From assembly GCA_002102555.1 (NCBI GenBank), contig MCFL01000022.1:186001-250000 (forward strand): a stretch of DNA of 64,000 nt, read 5' to 3'. Shown in pieces: positions 22,679-33,181 of the stretch. Source of the DNA: Catenaria anguillulae PL171 (lineage: Eukaryota; Blastocladiomycota; Blastocladiomycetes; Blastocladiales; Catenariaceae). Made by a program: the position numbers and the translations under genes. The notes under the pieces were generated by a model. The model made no database searches. It saw nothing but the letters and a program-made list of their open reading frames with translations, and was not told the DNA's origin. Within the stretch, counting starts at the first letter, position 1, and the number at the start of each line of letters is the position of its first letter.

Positions 22679-24002
22679 GGTTTGGCGTGCTGGATGAGGT
22701 GAGGTGCGGACAGCGTTTACAGACTGATGGGACGCGGCGAATATCACGAGGCGGAGGCAATGAGCGAGGGTTCGGGACTTGAGTTGAGAGTTGGTTTCTG
22801 AAAGTGCTGAGAGTCCTTCAGTTTCATCTATCTTCTATGGCGACTGCATGACATGCCCAGTACAGAGTGCTCATGCACAGTCGTGGTGGTGCTCGTTCAC
22901 GGTTTCGAGGTCGATGGTGTGACGCGTCTTGAGGACTGGTCCTGTCTCCGTCTGTGTTGCTCCCTTGGACAATATGTCAGTAGGTATTTGAAATGGGCAA
23001 GTAGGAAATGGTCAGCGATCAAATCTACTCGAACTTCAACCACCGGATGTCGCAATCTGCCGTTGTTTCGTTTCCCCCACAAGGCGGGCAGCATCGGCGG
23101 CCGCGAATGAGAGCCGAGCTGGACCCCGCATCACGGCTGTGTCACTGCCTCAGCTGCCGACAGGTTCAATTGGGCGTGCAGGTTCAACGGCGCGTGCGAT
23201 GATAGCCAAAGCTCACGCCATCATCGCCCGGTGCCACACAATTCGTGACGGGGTTGTCAGAAATGTAAATTGTGCAGCCGCGGCCATTCTGGTGGTCGGC
23301 AAGCAAACCCGACCCCGGGGCGGGCGCACCAGCAGCACCGAGAGCAATACAATTCCGTGCAGAAGATTGCCGTGTGAGTGCCCATTCCCAGCTACTCGTC
23401 TCGCGAGCTCGAGAGATCGATGGGAAAGAAACATCACTATCCCGGCCTGGCGGTCTGGTAGCTTGTCGGCTAAACACGGCAGTAACTGGGGATCTGGCCG
23501 GTGATTCGGAACCGTACGGGGAACTTCACCGTTATGGCGGGAACGGGCAGGGTGTGGTCGCGCATGAGCTGAGACAACGACAAAGTCCCAATTGTGGCTG
23601 GTGATGCAATGCGCACTTTATGCGGTTGAACCTTTGCCTGGCCTGGATCAACGAACACTTGGAATCTCCAATGCATGCGCTATGTACATGTATGTACATA
23701 GCTGCCAGGCAACTTGACCCCGACCAACTTCCCACGTTGGCCAGGCTTGGTTGCCCACCGCGGCCAAAGTCCTGCTGGCGGCGGCGCCGTTGACCCGACC
23801 CAAATCTCATAATGACACACGAGAACCAGATCCCTATCTTCTCTTCCACCACCAGCTGTCACTGCTTATCATGCGGAATGCAATGCAATAGTATAGTAGC
23901 GTTCATGTCCATCCTGCGGAGCCAGCCATTCATACAATAGACGCCATCAACCGTCATCGCCGCGCCCTGTGGTCCTGAACCACAATCGTCAGCCTGAGCA
24001 TC
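22679..24002. other. Long divergent gene-free region
   Basis: 1.3 kb between the CFAP77-like gene and 7-TM paralogue B, both transcribed outwards. No frame shows conservation or typical gene features. It holds a near-perfect palindrome at 23679-23702, flanked by an 8-bp inverted pair TTGCCTGG/CCAGGCAA (about 23633 and 23703). Otherwise nothing is recognised. Confidence 0.35.
23679..23702. repeat. 11-bp inverted repeat with 2-bp centre
   Basis: GCTATGTACAT and its exact complement ATGTACATAGC are separated by GT. It could be a protein-binding site, a cruciform or the end of a small relic element; there is no evidence to decide. Confidence 0.6.
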
Positions 24003-25611
24003 ATGACTCCCTTTCGCCCATCCGCCGCCATCATGACCGAGTCGTCCACTCCCATGCCGGGTAGCAACTCGAGCGAATCATTCTCCCAACCGTCCTCAAC
24101 CTCGACTGGAGTGTCGTGGGGCGGCGCCGACTTCAGCAAAATGCAGCACAAGCTCATGCTCGTGTTCCTGATCCTGCAAATCCTCGCCTTCTTTCTCGCT
24201 CTGCACACGGTCAAGCTCGTGTACACACAGTTCAAGCGCAACCGGTCCAACTTTTGGAAGTCATCCCTGGGTGGCACCATTCTGCTCGTATTCCCGCCGT
24301 GGTTTGAGATTGGGTTTACCCTTGCCTTGTGGTCACAGCAAACGCTGTTGCCGTGGCCGCCTTATTTCACATTCATTGGCGATATTTTCGCTCGATGCGG
24401 TTCGATGTCCTTGAATGCTGCGTCAGCGCATACTTCGGGTTTATTCTGACAGGCAGTTTGACTTGTATGTGAGGATAGGTTATGCAACCGTCACCATCTG
24501 CCGATTTTGGCGTCTCAAACTCATCTCTCCTTCGCACCCAACCACCGCCCTCAAGTACTTCCGAATCATGTCGGCCTGTATCGCGTTTGCTACCGCCATC
24601 AGTCTGTACAGCGCCGCCGCCGTGCGCATTGTCGAGACGGTCGAGAACGAATGGGGCGTTGTCCGGTATTCGGACAGCAACAAGCGTGTCAATTCGTATC
24701 GTAACCAAGACATGGTCCTTGGCGTGGTGTGCTTCATGATGGTTCATGCGTGCAACTTGTTGTGTGACGTCCTGTTTGCGCAAACCATCTTTTCGTCCGT
24801 TCGCAGGACGGCCGACAAGCGTGTGGACTTGTCGCACGGCGAGCGGCTCAAGTTGATTTGGCCCTACGTTCCGCCCGCCACCGTCACGTCCACGTACCTC
24901 TTTTGCTCCATTTTGGGCATTATTGATCCGCACATTGAGCATGTCTTATTCTTTGCCATTTGTATGTTGATGTCAATGCTGAGGGTTCTGAAGGAGACTC
25001 ATTCGCGTTTGGCTCACAAATCCCTTGCAACAGCGGTTGGCCGTCTAGCCCCAGTCATTGAAAGTTGGACCTTCTACGCGTTTGCCATCAACCACACCCG
25101 CCTCATGCTCAAGAACCTGAGCAAGACCGGTTCCCATTCGCACTCGCAAACCGGCGGCCGCTCAGCTGGCGTCATTTCAGCGCCGTCCACCGCGCCTCGC
25201 CTTCCGCCTGCACTTGCATTCTCGGTCAACGCCTCGCACTCGCACTCGCACTCGCACGCGTACAGCAACCACAAACAGAGCCACAATAGCTCCTTTTCCA
25301 ACAGCGTCATCAACAACACAAGCAGTTTGTCGTCGGCGCCGCCTGGGTACGAGCAGGCGTACCAAATGTCGCCTGTGAGTCCGAGGAGTACGGGGGCCAT
25401 GTCGCCAACGTCGCCCATGTCCGCGACGCGCATGCCGACGAGCCCAACACAGAGTCATCATGGCCACGGCTTTCAGCATGAGCATCCGAATCTTGTGCAC
25501 TACAGCCATGACCAGCATCATTACCAACATGAGCAGCAGCAGCATGGTGGCGGCCATGGTGGGCACGGTGCAACCAACCCGGCTCGCCCAAACATTCGTC
25601 GGTTTTCGTGA
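24003..25611 (+). CDS. 7-TM protein with His-rich tail (paralogue B), unknown function
   Basis: About 485 aa. Exons 24003-24399, 24479-24961 and 25034-25611 join in phase without frame damage. Seven hydrophobic segments: TM1 LMLVFLILQILAFFLALHTV, TM2 near GGTILLVFPPWFEIGFT, TM3 near YFTFIGDIFARC, TM4 IMSACIAFATAISLYSAAAV, TM5 MVLGVVCFMMVHACNLLCDV, TM6 PPATVTSTYLFCSILGII, TM7 near RLAPVIESWTFYAFAINHTR. It shares with paralogue A the blocks TICRFWRLKLISPS, ALKYFR and CDVLFAQTIF and the first intron position. The long tail has a (His-Ser)n stretch, an Asn/Ser segment and a His/Gln/Gly-rich end. The family is not recognised. It has no large ectodomain, so a small-ligand, light or membrane sensor are all open possibilities. 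Confidence 0.82.
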
Positions 25612-26094
25612 TTCAAGTCGGGTCCCGATTCCACGAACCCCAGTGTGGGTGGGCTGTAGGGGGTTTTGTATCACATTGTTTGTGCCTTTTCGTCTCTCTC
25701 CGGATTTCTTTTGTCATTTTCTTATGTTTTTTTTTTTCTTCAATTTGACTCGTGGTGTGGTCAATCATGCGTGCTTTTCATTTTGTTCTTTGTTCGGTCG
25801 CCAACGGCCTGTACAGTACCAATTTTTTTGTATCCTTATCCAACCAATGTAACAAGATGTTGTCTTTCCCCGTCAAGTCCCTTCATTATTTATGATTCCT
25901 CTCTTCAGTCGTACACTGGCAGCCCAAGATTCGAACAAGGCATTTCCAGCAGCGACAAAGAGACAAAATGAGAATTTTGCAGGTTAGGGAACTTGAGGAC
26001 ACAAACCATCACACTAGAATACACAAGAAACAAAGGCAAAACACAAGCATCAGCAACACCAAATCGAACCGCCACGGCCACACGTGTCCATTAC
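25612..26094. other. Intergenic region between convergent genes
   Basis: 483 bp, with a T10 run near 25728-25738 and T/C-rich sequence typical of 3' flanks. Nothing coding is seen. Confidence 0.35.
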
Positions 26095-28962
26095 TTACTT
26101 CTTACTGGCCGCCTCCTTCTTTGCCAATGCCTGCTCAACCTTTTGCACCACCTCGACCGAGGCAATCGGAATCTTTGTGCCGGGGCCAAAGATGGCCGCC
26201 GCACCTGCCTTGTACAAAAAGTCGTAATCTTGAGGCGGAATCACGCCGCCACACACGACCAGAATGTTTTCAGCGCCGAGTTCCTTGAGCTCCTTGATGA
26301 GGGCGGGCACGAGCGTCTTGTGGCCCGCGGCTTGCGACGACACGCCGACAACATGCACATCAGCATCGACAGCTTGGCGGGCAATTTCTCTGTGACAAAG
26401 GAAATCGAACCGGGAGGAGCAAGGGTGAGTCTTTGCCAAGAGCTGATGTGATTGGGTGCAAATGAGTAAAAGAGACGGACTCTACACAAAGCAAGGCAAG
26501 AAGCGCAAGATCATGGTTAGTGGACATGATCATTTGGCTCGTCAACTTTCAAGGCGAGGAACGTACGAGGAGTAGAAAACAAGGCGCTGATGTCAATATC
26601 CCAACCCAAATCGGCAAATCCAGTGGCAATCACCTTGGCTCCGCGATCATGGCCGTCTTGGCCCATCTTGGCCACCAACATACGCGGCCGGCGACCTTCG
26701 CGCTCAGCAAAGGTATCGGCGGCCTTGAGGGCATTGTCGATATCGCTGGTCGATCCATACTCGGACTTGTACGCGCCGAAATGGTGCGAATGATTGGCGA
26801 ATGGCGGCCCCACACCTTCTCCAACGCAAACGAAATCTCGCCCAACGTGCACCGCGCCTTGGCGGCCTCGACCGACAACTCGAGCAAGTTGCCCTTGCCC
26901 GACTTTGCACTCTCGGTCAGTGCATCGAGGCACTTTTGCGCGCGAGCATTGTCGCGCTCGCGCTTGACTCGGTCCATGTTCTGAATCTGCTGGTCGCGGA
27001 CCTTTGAGTTGTCAATTTGCAGCACCTCAATGGGCGCCTCGTTGGCCAAGCGGTACTTGTTGACGCCCACAATGGTCTCTTGCCCCGAGTCAATGCGCGC
27101 CTGGCGCTTGGCCGCCGACTCCTCAATGCGCAACTTGGGCATGCCGCTATCCACGGCCTTTGCCATGCCGCCCATGGTCTCGATCTCGTTGATGATTTCC
27201 ATGGCCGACTCGCACAACGAGTTGGTCAGTGACTCCATCATGTACGACCCGCCCCAAGGATCTGCCACCTTGGAATCATGGCTTCCTCTTGCAAAATCAG
27301 CTGCGTGTTGCGGGCGATGCGTGCAGAAAACTCGGTCGGCAAACCCACGGCCTCGTCCAGGGCATTTGTGTGCAGTGACTGCGTCCCGCCAAGCGTGGCG
27401 GCCATGGCCTCGACCGTGTGCGAATCACATTGTTGTACGGATCTTGCTCGGTGAGCGACCAACCCGACGTTTGACAATGCGTCCGCAGTAGCATCGACTT
27501 CTTGTCCTTGGGGTCAAAGTTTTTCTTGATGAGCTGTGCCCAAAGTCGGCGCGCCGCACGCAGCTTGGCGATTTCCATGTAAAAGTTCATGCCGATACCG
27601 AAAAAGAAGGACAGGCGCGGAGCAAATTGGTCGACCGTCATGCCAGCCTTGATACCCGTGCGCACGTACTCGAGGCCGTCGGCGAGCGTGAAGGCGAGTT
27701 CGAGCACGGCGTTGGCGCCGGCTTCTTGGATGTGATAGCCCGAGATGGAGATGGAGTTGTACTTGGGCATGTTCTACACGATTGGCAAGGCAGGGGGTGA
27801 GTTGAGCAAACACATTGGCGAGTCAATGCAGATGTCGTCGTGCGACTTTGTACCTTGGCCGTGTACTCGAAAATGTCGCCAATGAGCTTCATGGACGGCT
27901 CAGGCGGGTAAATGAAGGTGTTGCGGACCATAAACTCCTTGACTGTCAAAACACAGGTGAATCGCGCCAACTGTGAATCCTGTGTCCGGACTGCAAGAAT
28001 CAAACAGGGATCAACATACGAATGTCATTCTGAATGGTGCCCGACAGCTCCTCGAGCTTTGCACCCTGCTCAAGGCCCGTCACAATGTAAAAGGCCAAGA
28101 TGGGCAGCACGGCGCCGTTCATGGTCATGGACACGGACATTTTGTTGAGCGGAATGCCGTCAAACAGAATTTTCATGTCCTCGACCGTGTCAATGGCCAC
28201 ACCGGCCATTCCAACATCACCCACCACACGTGGGTGGTCCGAGTCGTATCCGCGATGAGTTGCTGCACACATTTGAAGGAAACGGCGGTGATCAGATTAT
28301 GTTAGCCGTCAAAATGGGGTTGAGCAGGACAGCGAGCGCACCCAAATCGAAAGCTACACTCAAGCTATTGGAAGAGTGGCACAGGGCGAGGTGAACGGTA
28401 AGCGACTGCGAACGAGATGATGACGAAAAAGCATGCATACCCTGGAAAAAAAAGCAGACGGGTCAGTGTGAGTACATGAACTGCACCCCCAAAAAAAAAA
28501 GCATAAAGGAGAAGAAGAAGACATAGTCAACAAACCTTGCTGGCCAGCGGCCAAATTCTTCTTGTAAAACGCGTTGGACTCCTCGACCGTTGAAAATCCA
28601 GCATACTGACGAATTGTCCAGGGGCGCACAGTGTACATGGACGCATACGGTCCACGGGTAAACGGGAACTTGCCCGGGACCTCTTCCTTGACGTACGGCA
28701 GGTCCTTGTAGTCCTCGTACGTGAACACGGGCTTCACATCAATGCCCTCAGGTGTACGCCACGTGAGTCGCTCCTTGGGATCCTTACCCTTGAGCTCCTT
28801 TGTGGCCAGCTTGGTCCATTCGGGATCAAGAGGCTTGGTGTAGGTGCTTGCGGCGTACGACCGGCGCGACGGGACGGCAGCGAGGGCGGCGGCAGTGGAA
28901 GCGAGCGGGCGGCGGAGCGATTGCGCTGCGGCGCTTGCCCGTGCGAGGCGGTGAAGGGACAT
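26095..28962 (-). CDS. MUT: Methylmalonyl-CoA mutase, mitochondrial, B12-dependent
   Basis: Interconverts (R)-methylmalonyl-CoA and succinyl-CoA with adenosylcobalamin, in propionate catabolism in the mitochondrial matrix. The first ~40 residues are Arg/Ala-rich ([20 protein letters not shown]), a transit peptide. The TIM-barrel part has [67 protein letters not shown] and [10 protein letters not shown]. The C-terminal B12 domain keeps the base-off motif [20 protein letters not shown] (cobalt-ligating His) and ends [12 protein letters not shown]. Exon 1 is 28962-28536; a 23-nt exon (28364-28342) encodes LSVAFDL; later introns lie near 28265-28340, 27923-28020, 27773-27854 and 26395-26570. One-base gaps near 27415, 27270 and 26776 break conserved motifs (for example SGAYK). 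Most Dikarya lack this enzyme. Confidence 0.93.
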
Positions 28963-29465
28963 GCTTTGAGCGGGACAGTAATGTCGTATTCGGGACTGAA
29001 ATCGTGGCCAGCAAGCAGGACGTGGCGGCGGCGGGGGCGGGATCGGATCGGGTGCTGGTGTTCAGGTGCGATGGTAATGGCCAGCAGAAGGTCCCGACGG
29101 CAGGGTTGGGGGCGTCTGGCGTCGACGGAAATGCAGTGCGCGAGAAACGAATGCGTAGCAATGGGCTCTGCCCTTAAATGTCAAGAGTTGAATTGAGCAC
29201 AGGAAGAGAGGGAGGAGGAGTGAGAATGAGAGGAGAGGAAACTCTGGCTCACGAAAAGGTTTTGGGGATCCCGAGCGCTTGGACCCAGAGGCCCGTCTGC
29301 GATCAACATCAACCCTTTGTGGCGTCCAGAACATGCATCCAGAACCAACATCAACCGGGACACATCTCATCGGTCGTCAACGAATCGCAACGCACAAGCA
29401 AATGCCGTAATGCGAGGACTGTATGATGTATGTTTAAATGCACTACCAAATAAAGACTCACGAAA
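28963..29465. promoter_or_regulatory. Intergenic region upstream of MUT
   Basis: 503 bp between the MUT start and the 3' end of the first class C GPCR gene (both minus strand). It holds the MUT promoter. No motif or coding frame is recognised. Confidence 0.35.
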
Positions 29466-32400
29466 TCAGCCTCGGCCGGCTCCCACCCCCCCGTCACCTT
29501 CTCCCACCGCCAGTGCCGAACTGCCAACCGCAGACACGCGATTCTGCTGGCCGACATGGACCTGGTCAAGGGCCGCGATGATTGACTTGCCGGACGTACT
29601 GCTGCCTTTTGATTCCCACTCTTGCCTCCAGTTCCCCCACCTCCCGTGAGTCGCAAGAGAAGCGATGACCCAAACCGCTCGCGCCCTGGTCCGACTTTGC
29701 TCCGCTGCTGCCTGGATCTCCACTTGTCGAAGAAGTTCCTGAACCCTTTTGCACAGCGCCGGCGCTGCTGATGAGCCATTCCATTGCGAGAGTTCCTTTT
29801 CCGACTGGAACTGGATCACGAGCGGATCAAACCCGGGGTGCGCGAGCGTCATGCACATGTGCAGGTCGGGATTGTGCGTGTTGATGACAAGTTGGGTCGT
29901 TATGAGAGCAGTGCCAGGCTTTTGGGCGTGTTCGTTGCCAACGATGAGGATTCCTGAAATGAGCATGGATCCATGTACTTGCAGTTAGCGCGGCGTTGGG
30001 TTGACAATGGGAAACATCATGCACCTTCAGTAACAAATAACGTCAAGCTGCGGTTTCGCCATGTTGACAAAAAGCTGTTGCCTGCCTTCATGGCAAATAC
30101 ACCAGTTGCCGTCTTGGCTGGCCTTGCGCCAACAGTAATGGACTTGTCGCCGTTGGACGACGTGGATCCTGCGGCGGTTCCACCTCCGTTAAAATTGGTG
30201 ATGCGCGAGTGAATCCCTGCGGCAGACTCATTCTCCACATCCTCGGCGGACCGTAACAAGTACGGAACGTGTCGGGCGACTAAGGTACGCGACCAGACGT
30301 CAACCACGTTAAGACCTACATCCATGCTTCGAGAAGGGAATGAGAAAGCGTACATACGAATGCAATAAAACGAGGTCCAAACTGGAAGCAGCGTGGCCAT
30401 TGCTTTCACATAGAATCCTATCCATGGATCCATCGGAACCAGAATGATGATGGGCGTTACAATGACCATCGCAATTCCAAGATGTTGGACCGACAGGCTG
30501 AGGTATGGGATCTCAATATAGGTGTTTGGACTCTGCGGACCTTGTACAAGAGGATGGTTGTAACAACAAAAAGCAACCTACGTGGCAATGTGCAATCGAG
30601 ACCATGTCAAGTGTAAGTAGACACGTGGGCTCGGTCCGACGGGGTGAAGAATCGCACTCAACGCACAAGACAGCTCCAAAGTTGCACAAGTCTAGGATAC
30701 TTCCAAGCGGTTGTACCGATCGAACGCACTTGAATCGTGCAACACCCTTTTCTAGTTTGAGTGTGGGCACGCCAGGAGCGAGTGATTCTGCGATGACAAT
30801 GAGCGCCAGCTGAATCAGCGGATTGACGCCAATCAAGCCAAGGAGACTATTTCTGTTGATGGACTTGGCCAGGACCCGGTTGTCATACACCCTCATCACC
30901 CGGTACCCCTTGACAGCAATGCTCGACAAAATCATGATTTGTCCGAAATTGGTGAGCTGATCCTCCAGTACGCACTTGAATGTGCTCGGCTCACCAAGCC
31001 AAGAGTGAATGGCGAGTAACACGCACAGTTGGCCGACTGCAAGCACAATGAGGTATGGAAGGCCAATGTGCCTGATACGTTTGGTTTTCCTGTACCTCCA
31101 CACAATGCCCATGGCAATGACGACGCCAGCCATGGTCACGGTGATGAGTACAACAATGACAACGACAGCTGTTTGGTCGTAGCCGACAACAAAATTGATG
31201 ATGGGCTGGTGCCATGTGGTGGGGCGGAACGGCCGTTGCCAAAGATGATTGGGTCGGAGGTGCGTGATAAGGTGAGGTTTTCGGATATTGTGAAGGCTCG
31301 TACAAACGTGCTGCCTTGCAAGTTGGAGAGTTGGAAGTACCTGTTTCTCTACGGTTGTGAGTAATGAGCGCAAAGGGATGTAGGAGGCGAAGAATCAAGA
31401 ATCGCATTTACATACCCTCGTCGCTCGCCCTCGGCAGTGAATTGAACCGGTCCGCTCACACTGTCAAACTGAGTTAAGACATCTTGAATCGTTGCATTGT
31501 GAGTCCGATTGAGCACGGACGCTTCGCCAAACTTTGCGACGAGCTGCATAATGCCCCTCATCTGTGCCTCCAAGCATGTTTCTGCCAATCGCCCTTTGGT
31601 GAACAATCATTGCCATGGCGGATGATGCGAGAAACCAAGACGACGCACGAAAGAAGAGGCAGTATACGCAATTGTCTCTCAAATCGGTATTATTGAACGA
31701 CGCCGCCACAGCTGGTCCAACTCGTCCAAGCGCGACGAATTGACTCGTTCCATTGGGCGGGCGACCAACATGCCCTGCAAGAGTGCCTGCACCGCTGGCG
31801 GTATTCCGCCTGGCGCCACGGCAATCAGCTCAGTGACTTCGGATCCCACAAACTGCCAGTGCGTTGGATCCCACTGGAGATTGGTGGCCGCCACGCGGGC
31901 AACTTGAAGCAAGCCGTTTCGCCGCCGAGGTAGACGATGATTCGCGACGACGTGTATTCGAATTGCTTGAGCACGGTCGCGACATCTGCGTCGGTCGTGG
32001 AGGGCGGGAGGCGGACGTGGGAGGCAATGGAAATGTTGAATAAGCTTGCACTTGCCGTAAGGTTGGAACTTACTGCCGAGCAGATTTCAGTGCGATCCGT
32101 GAGATCGATCGACTTGAGCGACTCAGAAATGAACTGAACATGAACGTACATGCAGCCGCATACCCTGAGCTCTCGCTCAACACATGCGCCACTGTCCAGT
32201 TCAGATGCTGTAGGGAGGCCAAAATGGCGAGCGATTGGTAGTTATCGCTTGGAATTCTGTCGGAAATAGCGTCAAATGGAGCCGCTCAGCGACTCGCTCC
32301 CACAAGAGTACAAAGAGAAACAGAAAACGAACGTCCGATAAAAGTACTTGAAGTTGTTCTTGTCGGCCAATGGATTCCCTGTTGCGCTGCCAGAGCATTG

Positions 32401-32865
32401 GAACACGCGACGCCTGGTGAGTGCATGGGCGACGCTCATTGAAGTTTCGGTGCTCATGGGGCCAATCACTCCCACAACGCCTTGGTCTTGCAGATCGAGG
32501 GCGGCCGTGACTCCGTCCACCGTCAGGTATTCCGAGCTACGAAACAGAGGCTGAACGAGTGGCCTTTGTGGTTGCCAGTTAACACCAAATCACCTGCGTC
32601 CGTTTGGAAAAGGTCAATCCTTACCGTTTGGATACGCAATATCCCGATTGAGCAAAGGCAGTGAAAGCTCGAGAAGCTGTCGAAATCGCATCGCAAGGCG
32701 TCCAATTGCGGTATTATTGAGTGTGAACGGAACTATCACGCCCAGCTTAAACTCGGCTGCCTCTGCCGGCGGGACACAAAGCACCAAGAGCCACGCCACC
32801 ATTGTCGCAAAAAACACATGTTTGCTGCATGATATCGCATGTTTTCGATTGCTGGCAGTGTACAT
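29466..32865 (-). CDS. Class C GPCR, Venus-flytrap ectodomain (tandem copy A)
   Basis: Layout: signal peptide (MVAWLLVLCVPPAEA), ANF-receptor/Venus-flytrap domain (FKLGVIVPFTLNN; VVGVIGPMSTETSMSVAHAL; VFQCSGSATGNPLAD; NWTVAHVLSES; RIIVYLGGE; LQGMLVARPME; NCVYCLFF), then seven TM helices at about 31200-30340. TM1-2 is GVVIAMGIVWRYRKTKRIR and GLPYLIVLAVGQLCVLLAI; TM3 carries the ECL Cys (FKCVLEDQ), ECL2 has FKCVRS, TM6 is HLGIAMVIVTPIIILVPMDP, TM7 is TLLPVWTSFYCIRMYAF. This is GABA-B/mGluR-like order without a Cys-rich linker. A ~250-residue cytoplasmic tail follows, with a PH-like end (AHPGFDPLVIQFQSEKELS). Introns near 32630-32580, 32345-32265 and others fit; one-base gaps occur near 32530, 31920 and 30525. 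Ligand unknown; amino acids or related small molecules are the family norm. Confidence 0.85.
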
Positions 32866-33181
32866 TTGGCAGCATTGATGACTGTGGTTCGGTATTGTAA
32901 TTTCTGGACAGGTCACTTGTGGCATTGATCATTCAGACAGAACTCATACTTGCTCTCGCGAGTTGGTCAGATAGCAGCTGATTGCGAACAGTGCAAACAA
33001 AATGGAGTGCAGCCTTCGTCAGGTGAATTAATCTACTTGTGAAGACATCTGTGCCGCCCCTCATCTTGTTCCTCTACGACCCGCACACTTCTCACTACCC
33101 CCGCCCCTGTCCCACCCGCTCCCTTGCCACCACTCCCCTCGTCCGCCTTGACACCCACCAACACCTGACTCACCCTCGCCA
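32866..33181. promoter_or_regulatory. Short spacer between tandem GPCR genes
   Basis: 316 bp between the tandem class C GPCR genes. It must contain the promoter of copy A and the 3' end of copy B. Nothing distinctive is seen. Confidence 0.3.

Noticed and set aside
22853-23604. Several frames of 85-120 codons between CFAP77-like and 7-TM paralogue B.
   Set aside because: No conserved motif, no splice pattern and strongly biased composition on both strands; judged chance frames in GC-rich DNA.
24400-24452. A 46-bp intron model (donor at 24407, acceptor at 24452) in 7-TM paralogue B.
   Set aside because: The 79-bp intron 24400-24478 matches the intron position and phase of paralogue A and gives a better alignment (ARC-GYATV against VRG-GYGII).
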